DNA of 64,000 bases from an uncultured Myxococcales bacterium (GCA_903936705.1 CAIZWN010000076.1:62001-126000), one strand, 5' to 3'; counted from the first letter of the stretch, positions 40,882-50,521 are shown. The notes: generated by a model not told the origin, from the sequence alone. A program made the numbers and translations.

Positions 40882-42810
40882 ATGGATTGGATGCCGGTCG
40901 CAATTTTTGTCGCGTTCGTTGGCGCCGTCCTCGGCATGTCATTCTTCTTTGCCCGGAAGGCCAAATCGGCCGCCGGCTACTACGCTGCCGGTGGCAATAT
41001 CCACTGGTCGGTCAATGGCATCGCCTTCGCGGGCGATTACCTGTCAGCCGCCTCGTTCCTGGGCATCTGCGGCATGATTGCCACGGCCGGATACGATGGT
41101 TTCCTTTACTCCATCGGGTATCTTGCCGGCTGGATCGTGGCGCTGTTCGTCGTGGCCGAACCGATGAAACGCCTGGGCAAGTACACCTTCACAGATGCGC
41201 TTGATTCCAAGTTCAACAGCAAGGGAATCCAGTTGGCCGCGGCAATCAGCACGCTGGTCGTATCCATTTTCTACCTGATTCCCCAGATGGTCGGCGCCGG
41301 CGTCCTGGTGACCCCGCTGCTGGGCCTGCCCCATGCGGTGGGCGTCATGATGGTCGGCGGCATAGTCATCGTGATCGTCTCGACCGCTGGCATGACTTCC
41401 ACGACCTATGTCCAGTTCATCAAGGGCGGCCTGCTGGTCGTCTTCTCGTCCATCATTGTAGTGGCCTTGCTGGTTCGTGGCCTTTCGACCGAGCCCGATC
41501 AGGGCGGGAGCGTCCCGTTCTACAAGTACGCCACCATCGCGGCGACGGATCAGAATGGCACCCTGGTGCTGGATGATCCTACCTGGCAGATTGCCGGGAC
41601 GAAGGATGTCGCAGGAACGACGTTCGTAAAGACGCTGAAGGACGGGAAGACCACGTGGTTCAAGAAGTCCGTGAAGGACGGCCACATCAGCCTGTACGAG
41701 TGTCAGTACCAGGCGGTGGCGGCTGATGGCGCAACGGTTGTCAACGGCGCTCCGGCCACGCCCGAGAACAAACTTCGGCAGGTAGGCAACCTGGAAGCCA
41801 TCGAAGGCAAGAAGGGCGCCGAGGCAGCCACCGGTTCCCTTGGGCCGTTTGATTTCCTGGCGAAGATCGGCAGTCCGGACACCGTGGTCAAGACGTGGAA
41901 GTCGGTGAAGTTCGACGCCGACGGCCAGAAACTTACCGTCTTTGCCCCGACATACACACCCGGCAACAAGGTGCTGAAGCCAGGGCAGAAGTTCAAGGTC
42001 GAAGGCACGCCGATCGAGAAGTTCGACTTCATCAGCCTGATGCTGGCGCTGTTCCTGGGCACGGCGGCCCTGCCCCACATCCTGATTCGCTACTACACGG
42101 TCGCGACGCCGGCAGCGGCCCGCAAGTCCACTATCGTCGCCATTGCCGCGATCGGGTTCTTCTATATCCTGACCCTGTTCATGGGCCTCGGCGCGATGTC
42201 CAGCGGCGTCGTAAACCCCATGGACAACAACATGTCAGCGCCACTGCTGGCGCGGTCCTTCGGGACCATCCTGTTCGCGATCATCTCGGCTATCGCTTTT
42301 GCCACGGTCCTTGGCACGGTCAGCGGCCTCATCGTGGCCGCCTCGGGTGCCGTTGCCCACGACCTGATGGACCGGTTCATGGGCATGCAGCTTACCGACC
42401 GCAAGAAGGTCGCAGCCGGCAAGATCGCGGCGCTGGTGGTTGGCGTGGTTGCCATCATCCTGGGCATCCTGTTCCAGGGGGTCAACGTCACCTTCCTGGT
42501 CGGCTTGGCCTTCGCAGTCGCGGCGTCGGCCAACCTGCCTGCCATCCTGATGCTGCTGTTCTGGAAGAAGACCACAGCGAAGGGCATCGTGGCGTCGATC
42601 CTGGTGGGCATCTCGGTGTCCATCGGAATCATCCTGTTCTCGCCTGACATGTACGAACTGTACGGCATGGCGCGCGCTGACGCCCCGATTCCGTTTGCCA
42701 ATCCGGGCCTCTTCAGCATTCCTCTCTCTTTCCTGACGCTGGTCGTGGTATCGCTGATGACCCAGAGCGGGGGCAACGCCGGCAGCAACCCCGGCGGGCA
42801 CGTGGAGTAA
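40882..42810 (+). CDS. actP: ActP-type sodium:solute symporter with large extramembrane insertion
   Basis: This 642-residue inner membrane protein belongs to the sodium:solute symporter family. The N-terminal part (SAAGYYAAGGNI, GIAFAGDYLSAASFLGICG, GYDGFLYSIGYLAGW) matches the acetate/glycolate permease ActP closely. E. coli ActP has 549 residues. The extra length is one soluble insertion at about 202-382 (from LSTEPDQGGSVPF to GTPIEKFDF) between two membrane helices, with possible sensing or lid function. The remaining helices follow in the usual order (TAALPHILIRYYTV, ASGAVAHDLMDRF, AASANLPAILMLLFW). The preceding DUF485 gene supports acetate or another short carboxylate as substrate. Sodium coupling is inferred from the family. 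Confidence 0.9.
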   Translation: MDWMPVAIFVAFVGAVLGMSFFFARKAKSAAGYYAAGGNIHWSVNGIAFAGDYLSAASFLGICGMIATAGYDGFLYSIGYLAGWIVALFVVAEPMKRLGKYTFTDALDSKFNSKGIQLAAAISTLVVSIFYLIPQMVGAGVLVTPLLGLPHAVGVMMVGGIVIVIVSTAGMTSTTYVQFIKGGLLVVFSSIIVVALLVRGLSTEPDQGGSVPFYKYATIAATDQNGTLVLDDPTWQIAGTKDVAGTTFVKTLKDGKTTWFKKSVKDGHISLYECQYQAVAADGATVVNGAPATPENKLRQVGNLEAIEGKKGAEAATGSLGPFDFLAKIGSPDTVVKTWKSVKFDADGQKLTVFAPTYTPGNKVLKPGQKFKVEGTPIEKFDFISLMLALFLGTAALPHILIRYYTVATPAAARKSTIVAIAAIGFFYILTLFMGLGAMSSGVVNPMDNNMSAPLLARSFGTILFAIISAIAFATVLGTVSGLIVAASGAVAHDLMDRFMGMQLTDRKKVAAGKIAALVVGVVAIILGILFQGVNVTFLVGLAFAVAASANLPAILMLLFWKKTTAKGIVASILVGISVSIGIILFSPDMYELYGMARADAPIPFANPGLFSIPLSFLTLVVVSLMTQSGGNAGSNPGGHVE

Positions 42811-42853
42811 GGGACGCCAAGTTGGTGGTCCCAATCGACAGCGAGGTATCGAC

Positions 42854-44095
42854 ATGCGGATCTCGATCAATACGGCACGCGCGGTCGCTGTAGCGCTGGT
42901 TCTGTTCGTGTCGGTTCCGGCGTTTGCGTGGAAGTTCGAACTGGGCGAGAACACCAACCTGAACATCGACTACCTGCTGCAGGTTCAGGCGCAGTTCAAG
43001 GAGAAGTCTGCTCCGAACAAGATCGACTGGAGCAAGGACTTCTTTGTTCGTCGTTCGCGAATTCTGCTGTTTGGCGACGTGTGGAAGGGCATCTCGTTCT
43101 TCATGGAGACCGACCAGGTCAACTTCGGCAAGGGCGGCAACTGGGATGTTTCGTTCTTCGTCCAGGACGCGTTCATGACCTTCAAGGTCGTGGACGAGTT
43201 CATGGTGGACGTCGGAATGATCCTGCTGCCGTTCTCCAGGGCGAATTTCCAGGGCGCCATCGGCCTGAACGCGCTGGACTACCATACCGGGGTCATCAAG
43301 TTCATCGATGGATCCACCAAGGTCTGGCGAGATGCCGGCGTTCAGTTGCGCGGCTATGCGTTCAAGAAGAAGTTCATGTATCGGGTAGGCGTGTTCAACG
43401 GCGCCCAGAACATGAACCTGATGAAGAACGCGAAGGGCGAAGCGATCGTCGATGTGGACAAGAAGGCGGCCCTGGGTTCGAATCCCGAGGACTGGCCGCG
43501 GTTTACCGGCCACGTGCGCTACAGCATCATGGGCACCGAGGCCGACACCTTCCCCAAGGGGATCTACTTCGCGACGTCACCGATCATTTCCATCGGCGCG
43601 GGCTTCGATTATCAAAGCGGCGCCGCGATGAGCCAGCCGTCCGTGCTGGACAAGGACAAGAAGATAACCACGGCAGGCAAGGTGACCTGGGCTGCTGGGG
43701 CCACGGCAGACTTCTTCCTTGATATCCCGTTCGGCAAGGACTTCAACCACGAGATCGTGTTCCAGACGGCCTTCTTCTGGTACAACCACGGCAAGGAATT
43801 GGCGTGGGACAAGGATGGCCTGGTCTCGACGGTGGTTGCGTCGAAGAACTCGGGCTTCGGCGTCATGGGCGAACTGGGCTACCGGTTCATGTTCTTCGAG
43901 CCGGTGATTTCGGTCGATTATTTCGGCAGCAAGCAGGCCAAGCAGGACCTGCTGGCCGTTCGCGGCGGCTTGAATTTCTGGATTCGCAAGCATGCTGCGA
44001 ACATCAAGCTGGAGTTCGGAGCCGAGAAGATCGGAGACCTCGGTGTTGTCCCATGGAGCAAGACCTTCACCACGCAGGCTCAGTTGTTCTTCTAG
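42854..44095 (+). CDS. Phosphate-selective-porin-like outer membrane protein
   Basis: This 413-residue protein has a cleavable signal peptide (about 1-25, ending PAFA) and many alternating strands, ending in the C-terminal Phe typical of outer membrane barrels (QLFF). DFFVRRSRILLFGDVWKGISFFMETD and DVGMILLPFSRAN are typical of the OprO/OprP porin family. Located 43 bases after the symporter and transcribed with it, it probably lets the same solute pass the outer membrane. No phosphate genes are near, so the family name should not be taken as its substrate. Confidence 0.88.
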   Translation: MRISINTARAVAVALVLFVSVPAFAWKFELGENTNLNIDYLLQVQAQFKEKSAPNKIDWSKDFFVRRSRILLFGDVWKGISFFMETDQVNFGKGGNWDVSFFVQDAFMTFKVVDEFMVDVGMILLPFSRANFQGAIGLNALDYHTGVIKFIDGSTKVWRDAGVQLRGYAFKKKFMYRVGVFNGAQNMNLMKNAKGEAIVDVDKKAALGSNPEDWPRFTGHVRYSIMGTEADTFPKGIYFATSPIISIGAGFDYQSGAAMSQPSVLDKDKKITTAGKVTWAAGATADFFLDIPFGKDFNHEIVFQTAFFWYNHGKELAWDKDGLVSTVVASKNSGFGVMGELGYRFMFFEPVISVDYFGSKQAKQDLLAVRGGLNFWIRKHAANIKLEFGAEKIGDLGVVPWSKTFTTQAQLFF

Positions 44096-44191
44096 TCCTT
44101 CCTTTGGTTTCCCGCATGATGTCTTAACGGTACGTGCTGCATCAGAAATCACGATTCGGGCATCAGTTTGCAGCGCGGTCGCGTCGGAGCG

Positions 44192-44875
44192 TCACTCGAT
44201 CGTAGTTTCACGCAAGCACCGCAGGACGACCCCACCTTCAAGGTGCATCGTCGATGAAAATCCCTGCTGGTAGGGAAGAGGCGTCACGCGGACAGCCACG
44301 CCGGGCGTGAGGTCGCCCACGGCAAGCGTTCCATCCTCGGCCCGTACGAAGATGCGCATCGAGAAGTAGAAGCCGCCCCACCATTCGCCGTCGGCAGTCG
44401 TTGTCAGCGTCTCCTGGAGGAACACGAAATCATCGTCGGTGAACGCCACGAGGTCGGCCTCGGTAGGCATCCTCCAGCCTTCGCCCATCTCGCTGCCGCA
44501 GATGTCTACGTCATCGACGAGCTGCGGGATCCAGTAGGGCTTCGCCGTGTGCTTTTCGTAGGAACAGCGAGCCACCAGGTCGAAGTTCGCGTTCAGCTCG
44601 GTAGGCGTCAGCGGCGGGTCTTCGGGACCGGTCAGCACGATGCCAGGGTAGTCCGGTTGGCATTCGACCAGCAGTTCCTCGAAAATCAGCGATGCCTCCT
44701 GTACAAGCGCTAGTTCCTCCTCAGGCGTCGCTGGGAAGTTCGTTCCCTCGTGCTCGTAAAGAACCAGCACCTGCGGAAAAATAGGCGCCGACATGGTTAC
44801 CCATTCATCCGCGCCAGCCAGAGAGGGTGTTCCAAGGATCATCAGTCCAAGAATCGTGTTTTGCAGCTTTTTCAT
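44192..44875 (-). CDS. Secreted DUF1566-like protein
   Basis: This 227-residue protein has a signal peptide (about 1-22, ending LAGA). Its C-terminal half carries the pattern of the DUF1566/Lcl C-terminal domain: GWRMPTEADLVAF, then a WWGG segment, and a Cys-Leu-Arg near the end (VVLRCLRET). Such domains are found in surface or secreted proteins and are thought to bind ligands. The ATG overlaps the stop of the upstream lipoprotein gene by four bases, so the two are translated together. Downstream it is convergent with the porin gene. Confidence 0.7.
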   Translation of the reverse strand: MKKLQNTILGLMILGTPSLAGADEWVTMSAPIFPQVLVLYEHEGTNFPATPEEELALVQEASLIFEELLVECQPDYPGIVLTGPEDPPLTPTELNANFDLVARCSYEKHTAKPYWIPQLVDDVDICGSEMGEGWRMPTEADLVAFTDDDFVFLQETLTTTADGEWWGGFYFSMRIFVRAEDGTLAVGDLTPGVAVRVTPLPYQQGFSSTMHLEGGVVLRCLRETTIE

Positions 44876-45240
44876 TTTGACACCCTCCGGATGTTGATTG
44901 AGCCATCGTACTGCAGCCCAGCAACCGGTCCGGATCCCCCGTTGCCCGGATCCACGATCTGGGGCGGTTCGATCCTTACGTTCGTGGGTCGAAGTTCAGT
45001 TTCCCCTGCAAGGGCCGGCGGCAATGCGGCGACTTGTGGCCACTGGGCTGCCTCGGCAGATCGTGGCCTGTAGAGGGACTGAATCGGTGGCGAGACTGGC
45101 GTCTCGTTCTGTGGCAAGTCGGCTGTTACCACATCAGCCTGGCCCTGGACGGAATTATCCGGACCATTGCCAGTGTCAATTGCTGCACAGCCGCCAAATA
45201 CGACTGCCGCAACTCCCAGTGCCATGCGAATTTTTTTCAT
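44872..45240 (-). CDS. Small lipoprotein
   Basis: I do not recognise this 122-residue protein. It has a signal peptide with a lipobox (AVVFGGC) and a mature part rich in Pro, Asn and Gln without a known domain. ATG 45240 is preferred (GGGGGAG close upstream); an in-frame ATG at 45252 has no ribosome site. It is coupled by a four-base overlap to the DUF1566-like gene, so the pair probably forms a complex on the outer membrane. Confidence 0.65.
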   Translation of the reverse strand: MKKIRMALGVAAVVFGGCAAIDTGNGPDNSVQGQADVVTADLPQNETPVSPPIQSLYRPRSAEAAQWPQVAALPPALAGETELRPTNVRIEPPQIVDPGNGGSGPVAGLQYDGSINIRRVSK

Positions 45241-45340
45241 CTTCTCCCCCATGTCATGAACATTCCAATCCAGGCGCATCGTCATAAGGCGTCTGTGGCA
45301 ATAGTCGGGAAAGTTTCGGGGCGAAAACGATGTCGATTTA

Positions 45341-45955
45341 TCAGGTTGCCGGTCTGCAGAGGACGCCGGCCTGGACCAGATTCATGGCCTCCTGGACCAT
45401 GGTTGCCTCGTCCAGGGGGACCAGGCCGATTGACCAGGCCCACAGCATTCCCCGCAGGCTGCCAATCAGGGCGTGGGCCGTCACCAGGGCATTGCAGGGC
45501 CGGACGATCCCCAGGCGAATCCCGTCTTCCAGGGAAGCACTGACCCACTGGCCCAGGCGATCGTAGAATTCCACCAGATTGACGCTGGCCTCCTCGTCAA
45601 GACCTGCAGCTTCCGCAAATAGGACGCGGACGCTGCCTGGGTCGGACAACATCATCGCGGCCAGGCGCTGGGCGTTGCCGCGTACCTGTTCCACGACGGC
45701 GTTTTCGTCCCATGGGTCGGTTACGCGTACCGAATGAATCTGTTCCAGGATGCGCCCGAAGATATCGACCAGGACGGCGTCAAAGACGGCCCTTTTGCTG
45801 TTGAAGTACAGGTAGAAGGTTCCGCGGGCTATCCCGGATTCCTTGATGATGTCGGCCACACCAGCGCGGTAATAACCCTTCTGGGCAAAGACCTTCCTGG
45901 CCGCCGCAAGAATCTGTCCCTGCCTGTCGGCCCTGGATACGCTGGAACCTGCCAC
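45341..45955 (-). CDS. TetR-family transcription regulator
   Basis: This 204-residue protein has a TetR N-terminal helix-turn-helix (about 12-58, ILAAARKVFAQKGYYRAGVA and GIARGTFYLYFNSKRAVFDAV), with a helical ligand-binding domain behind it. GTG 45955 follows GGAGG at nine bases. It lies 118 bases downstream of the activase gene on the same strand, with an inverted repeat between them. TetR proteins next to acyl-CoA genes commonly respond to acyl-CoA, so control of the activase operon through the palindrome at 50522-50549 is a reasonable guess. Confidence 0.92.
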   Translation of the reverse strand: MAGSSVSRADRQGQILAAARKVFAQKGYYRAGVADIIKESGIARGTFYLYFNSKRAVFDAVLVDIFGRILEQIHSVRVTDPWDENAVVEQVRGNAQRLAAMMLSDPGSVRVLFAEAAGLDEEASVNLVEFYDRLGQWVSASLEDGIRLGIVRPCNALVTAHALIGSLRGMLWAWSIGLVPLDEATMVQEAMNLVQAGVLCRPAT

Positions 45956-45985
45956 GAAAACACCTCCGGATGCCGGCCGGTTGCT

Positions 45986-46000
45986 GCCGCAGCGTGCGGC
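45986..46000 (-). terminator. Hairpin between activase and TetR genes
   Basis: GCCGCA, GCG and TGCGGC form a perfect six-pair stem, with further imperfect pairing of the flanking CCGG segments. It lies 74 bases past the activase stop and 31 before the TetR start. It may be a terminator or a regulator site. Confidence 0.35.
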
Positions 46001-46073
46001 CAGCCGGGTTCGCGATCCGTCCGTACCCCGGTATGGGCGCGGGCGTCAAGGACTTTTCAGGAGTCCAGCCGGG

Positions 46074-49000
46074 TCATTCCCGGGTCGGCAGGGGCGGCAC
46101 CAGCGACAGGATGCCGTGGACCAGTGCCGACCGAGCCCCGCGTGGCAGGCCTTTCGACAGCGAGGGGCGTCCTTTTCCCCCTGTCCGGCGGCGCTGCGCA
46201 GCCCGTTCCAGAACCTCGAACGCGAAATCCTCGACCAGACGGTCATCCATCGGCTCGCCGTTCAGCGCGATGGTCAGTGAGGGCAGGCCGAACTCGGTTT
46301 CGGCGCGCAGGAAGTGGGATTCTGCGATCTTGTTCGGCATGCATTCCAGGGGGCCGACGCTGACGACGCCGTCGATTTCCCCTTCGAGATATTCGTGGAT
46401 CGGGCCGCCCACGGTCAGGATTGCCTCGCCCGTCAACTCCTCGGACACATAGCGCCTGCCCTGGTTCAGTGAGTCCTTCACGCGGGTTCGGTGCGGCCAG
46501 CCCAGCTCGCGGGCCATGTCGGTGTGCAGGCGGTCCAGTACCGCATCCTGGAGGGCCGAACTGACGTGGATCTCCAGGGGGCTTTCCCCCGGCATCAGGC
46601 GGTCGTACCTGATGCGCAGCTTCCTGACCCAGGTCGTGTACTCGATCCACTCGTTGAACGGAGCCAGTCGAGCCCGGACGCCTGCGCGCTCCAGTCGATC
46701 GATTACGAAGTCATTTGCGAACGGGTCAAGGCGGACGTAGATTTCGCCGACCACGGCGACCGTCGGCACGTTCCGCGTACTGTCCTTCAGGCGGCCGTAT
46801 TCCTGTGCCGCACCCCGGACCACGTCGCGAATGCCGAACATGCCGCGTGCCGCCTCCCGCAGGGTCCGGGTCATGCCGGCCTTGCGCGGGATCTGGACCA
46901 GGTCCAGCAGTTCTTTGTAGCGCCTGTCAAAGACCTCGCGTGCCCCGCCAGGAACCTTCTCGACCGGACGGACGTCATGCAGGCCGGCCAGCAGCATGTC
47001 GGCCGCCACCATCGCGAACCACAGGCGCATCTGGAAATCGCCTGGCAGACCGGCGAAATAGTTCGAGTCGTTCGGCGACACGATGCGGATGCGGTCCTTC
47101 CACCCTGCCTTCTCGAAGGCGATCTTGTGCATCAGGTTGTAGACGCCGAACCGGCATGGTCCGCTGGCATTCGGCATCAGCAGGGCGAACGTGTCCTCGG
47201 AGTTGCGGTCTCGTTCGACGCGCTGAAGGACGCTGCCCAGGGTGATCGTCATGGGCACGCATTCCTTGCCAGACGTCCACCTGCGGCCCAGTTCCAGCGC
47301 CTCGCGGTCCGGCTGAGGCAGCACTTCGGCCCGCATTCCCTCGGCCCGCAGCATCGCCGCCGTGACAGGTGCCGCAACTCCCATCGGGTTGATCAGCAGC
47401 AGGTCGCCCCGCTGGCGCGTGAGGGCCAGATCCTGCTTGTCCTGCTCGATGGCGCGGAAGCGGTTCACGCGCCGATCGCTGCGTTCCACGGCCGAGGTCT
47501 TCCGGTCGGCCCGGACGCAGTGCAGGAATGCCTCGATTCGGGTGGCCGTGCCGGCATCGCCCGAGTGTCCGTCGGTCTCGATGATGGCGAACGGTTTGTT
47601 TTCCATGATGTAGGCATAGAAGCCCAGACCAAAGCTGTCCGGCCCGCAGGAGTAGTTCGAACAGTAGATGCTGTAGACGCCGTCGGTGCGGCGAATCTGG
47701 TGGGCGGCGCGCAGGTTCAATTGACCGTAGTGCCAGAACATGTCCTGGAACACCGGGACGTCCGTTTCCAGCGGGTAGCAGTCCACCGGGATGGCCAGCG
47801 CGCCCTGGCGGCGCAGCAGTGCCGGCACGTTGGAATTCAGCACGTCGTTGTACAAGGTGTAGGCGCGTCCCAGCACCACGACCGGGGTCACGTTGTTTGC
47901 GCTTGCCCACGCCACGGCCTTCCGACCGATGTCGAGGCACGCTGCGTCGAAGCGTGCCTGGGTCTGGCGGGCTGCCTGCCAGGCCTGTTCCCAGCCGGCC
48001 TCGGCATCAAGGTCGATTGCCAGCCTGTGACAGCTTTCTACGAAGTCCTCCGAGTCCAGACCGGTCGGCCCCATCAGGATTGTGGGGGCCACAAGGATGG
48101 TGCTGTTGTCATTGCGCAGGAATGCCTCGCGAATGATCCCGGGCGCGCCCTGGACCAGCGGGCATGTAACCGAGGCGCTTTCGTTGCCGGCCCGTGGCAG
48201 CTCGGCCAGCATCGGCACCAGCAGGAAATCGGGATGGCTGTCCAGCATCTCGCGCACGGCCCCGTGGAACAATTGCATGGGGGCGCACCAGGGTACGTTG
48301 GCGTGTTCGATTCCCCTTCGCAGGGTGGCATGATTCGCTTCCCTCAGGACGCGTACATCGAGGCCCAGCTTGTGGACGAAGGTCGCAAAGAACGGCAGCA
48401 GTCCCTTCAGCGAGAACTCGTCGGTCAGGGCAACAACCTGTCGAGGCCTTGGCGTCGATGTTTCCAGGTCGGCCAGGACCTGTACGACCGCCTGCTCGCG
48501 CTCGCGGAACGGGTCGGGCGCCCCGTCGGGAAGCTTGCGGGCGCCCGAACCACGGTCGTACATCGAACAGTTGCCGCCCCACAGGAATCGCCGATGTTCC
48601 GTCGCGATGGCCACGTTCAGACGGTCGATGCGGCAGTGGTTCCCGGACCCGCCACAACCCTTTGTCGACGGGCAGACAAAGGTGTCGCGGGACTCGACGC
48701 GGGCGGTCAGGAAGCGTTCCAGCGGCAGGGCCTCGTTGCCGGCATGCACCCCCTCGCGCATGGCCAGCAGGGCGATGCCAAGAGCGCCGATGGTTCCCGG
48801 GTCCGGTGGCACGACCACGGTGCGGCCCGTGTGGCGGGCAACGGCGGCCGCCAGGGCATCGGACTTGAACGGCATGCCCTGGCAGAAAATCCTCTGGCCC
48901 ACCGAGCGTGTGCCCTTCACGCGTTTCACGTAGTTCTGGACGACGGCGTCGTACAGGCCAGCCAGGATCGCGTCCCGGGACTGGCCAGCCGAAACCGCCT

Positions 49001-50471
49001 GGTCGATCTGTTCGGCCATGAAGACCGAGCAATGCTGGCCCAGGGATACGCCGTGGTCAGATCCCATGGCCAGTCGGCCCAGGGCGGCAACATCCTCGAC
49101 GCCCTCGAACTTCTGTCCCTGTTCCTCGATGAACGATCCGGTTCCGGCGCTGCAGGCCTCGTTCATCGCCGCGTCGCAGATCCGGCCGTTGTCCAGACGG
49201 ATGTATTTCGCGTCCTGGCCACCGATCTCGAAGATGGTGTCGACGGCGGGGTCGTGATGCAGCGCACCCTCGGCGTGGGCTGCAATCTCGTTCATCACGA
49301 ACACGCGTTTCGAATCGAAACAGGCTGACAGCAGCGACCCGACAATCTCGCGCCCCGACCCGGTCGCAGCAACACCCTTGACACGGTGCCGGCCGCCGGT
49401 ATCCGCCATGAATTGCCGGACCAGGCCGCGGGCCGCCTCCACCGGGTCGCCCAGCGTGCGGATCCACGCCTGCCAGGCAGGTTCGCGTGTGGTGACGTCC
49501 AAGGCCACAGCCTTGGAACCGGTGCTGCCGATGTCGAACCCCACGACGACGTCGCGGGCTTTGCGGGTCCTGGTGATCGGCTGGGCCTCCATGCGAATCA
49601 CCTGGGGCATGGCCTCCTTGAACCCCGGGAAGGTCTCGAAGATGCGTTCCTGCCCGTGGGCGAAAAGGCTGCCAACCGGGACGGCATCGCCGGTTCGAGC
49701 GGCATGGACCGCTGCGCCGAAGGCCTCCAGGAAAATGTCGCGTTCGGGATCCCCTTCCACGAATCCCATGCCGTTGCGTTCGGCCAGAGTGCGAAATGCG
49801 CCGCGGATGCGCCGGGAGCGGGTGACCCCGCCGATCAGCAGCATGTTGCGAGGGGCTTCGCCGGGGCGGATCAATGTCTGGACGTTCTCGCAGACTGCGT
49901 CGTACAGGCCGGCCAGGATGCGCTCTTTGCCCTCGCCGCGATTGGCCAGATGGGTCATGTCGGTCTTCAGGATCACGGGGCACCGGCCGGACAAGGGCGC
50001 CGGTTCGGCCACGTCGTCGCACAGAACGTCCGCCTGGGGCAGCGTCAGGTCGAATCGCTCCACCAACTGCCGCAGGAAGTTGCCGGTGCCCTGCGAGCAC
50101 CTAGAGTTTTCGTGCACGCGCCGTACGGTGTTCTGCGCCATTTCGGCGACATAGAAACCATGGCTGCCGATCGACACCACCGTCGCCTCGTTCAGCGACG
50201 GGTGCAGCAGGCGCAGTCCCTCGGCGACGGCTGCCTTGGTCGGAATGCGCGCCAGGGTCAGCGCGGATGCCATGCGCCCCGTTACACAGGCGCCACGCAG
50301 GTCGTCCCAGCCCAGCTGGGGCAAAAGCCTTTTCATCGCGGCGACCGGGTCCTTCCCATGGTCCACCAGCCAGGTCCGTCCAGCTTCCAGTCGTCCGTTC
50401 TGCCGGACGACCTCGGCCACCTTCAGACGTTCGGCTCCTAAATCCAGTCCGATGAAGCGATCCGCGTGCAT
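46074..50471 (-). CDS. Double 2-hydroxyacyl-CoA dehydratase activase with DUF2229 and dehydratase-like domain
   Basis: This 1465-residue protein joins four parts. Two BcrAD/BadFG-type ATPases come first: GLDLGAERLK (about 7-16) with CSQGTGNFL, and GFDIGSTGSK (about 311-320) with CSAGTGSFIEEQ (about 440-451). A cysteine cluster (about Cys 600, 606, 613, 635) and DUF2229 follow. A segment like HgdB (2-hydroxyglutaryl-CoA dehydratase) ends the protein (NPMGVAAPVTAAML, SGKECVPMTITLG, MPNASGPCRFGVYN). Activases use ATP to push one electron at low potential into an iron-sulfur dehydratase or benzoyl-CoA reductase. Such giant fusions are found in anaerobes; their substrates are mostly unknown. ATG 50471 has GGAGG seven bases upstream. 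Confidence 0.87.
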   Translation of the reverse strand: MHADRFIGLDLGAERLKVAEVVRQNGRLEAGRTWLVDHGKDPVAAMKRLLPQLGWDDLRGACVTGRMASALTLARIPTKAAVAEGLRLLHPSLNEATVVSIGSHGFYVAEMAQNTVRRVHENSRCSQGTGNFLRQLVERFDLTLPQADVLCDDVAEPAPLSGRCPVILKTDMTHLANRGEGKERILAGLYDAVCENVQTLIRPGEAPRNMLLIGGVTRSRRIRGAFRTLAERNGMGFVEGDPERDIFLEAFGAAVHAARTGDAVPVGSLFAHGQERIFETFPGFKEAMPQVIRMEAQPITRTRKARDVVVGFDIGSTGSKAVALDVTTREPAWQAWIRTLGDPVEAARGLVRQFMADTGGRHRVKGVAATGSGREIVGSLLSACFDSKRVFVMNEIAAHAEGALHHDPAVDTIFEIGGQDAKYIRLDNGRICDAAMNEACSAGTGSFIEEQGQKFEGVEDVAALGRLAMGSDHGVSLGQHCSVFMAEQIDQAVSAGQSRDAILAGLYDAVVQNYVKRVKGTRSVGQRIFCQGMPFKSDALAAAVARHTGRTVVVPPDPGTIGALGIALLAMREGVHAGNEALPLERFLTARVESRDTFVCPSTKGCGGSGNHCRIDRLNVAIATEHRRFLWGGNCSMYDRGSGARKLPDGAPDPFREREQAVVQVLADLETSTPRPRQVVALTDEFSLKGLLPFFATFVHKLGLDVRVLREANHATLRRGIEHANVPWCAPMQLFHGAVREMLDSHPDFLLVPMLAELPRAGNESASVTCPLVQGAPGIIREAFLRNDNSTILVAPTILMGPTGLDSEDFVESCHRLAIDLDAEAGWEQAWQAARQTQARFDAACLDIGRKAVAWASANNVTPVVVLGRAYTLYNDVLNSNVPALLRRQGALAIPVDCYPLETDVPVFQDMFWHYGQLNLRAAHQIRRTDGVYSIYCSNYSCGPDSFGLGFYAYIMENKPFAIIETDGHSGDAGTATRIEAFLHCVRADRKTSAVERSDRRVNRFRAIEQDKQDLALTRQRGDLLLINPMGVAAPVTAAMLRAEGMRAEVLPQPDREALELGRRWTSGKECVPMTITLGSVLQRVERDRNSEDTFALLMPNASGPCRFGVYNLMHKIAFEKAGWKDRIRIVSPNDSNYFAGLPGDFQMRLWFAMVAADMLLAGLHDVRPVEKVPGGAREVFDRRYKELLDLVQIPRKAGMTRTLREAARGMFGIRDVVRGAAQEYGRLKDSTRNVPTVAVVGEIYVRLDPFANDFVIDRLERAGVRARLAPFNEWIEYTTWVRKLRIRYDRLMPGESPLEIHVSSALQDAVLDRLHTDMARELGWPHRTRVKDSLNQGRRYVSEELTGEAILTVGGPIHEYLEGEIDGVVSVGPLECMPNKIAESHFLRAETEFGLPSLTIALNGEPMDDRLVEDFAFEVLERAAQRRRTGGKGRPSLSKGLPRGARSALVHGILSLVPPLPTRE

Positions 50472-50521
50472 ATGACCCCCTCCCGACGCATCGCGCCACA
50501 TGACGCAGGCACCGGCTTATG

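Noticed and set aside
42854-44095. Phosphate uptake role for the OprO/P-like porin
   Set aside because: No pst, pho or phosphatase genes adjoin it; the direct link to the symporter argues for the symporter's substrate.
46491-49328. 945-codon open frame on the plus strand
   Set aside because: Antisense to the activase; long antisense frames are expected in high-GC genes, and no domain or ribosome site was found.
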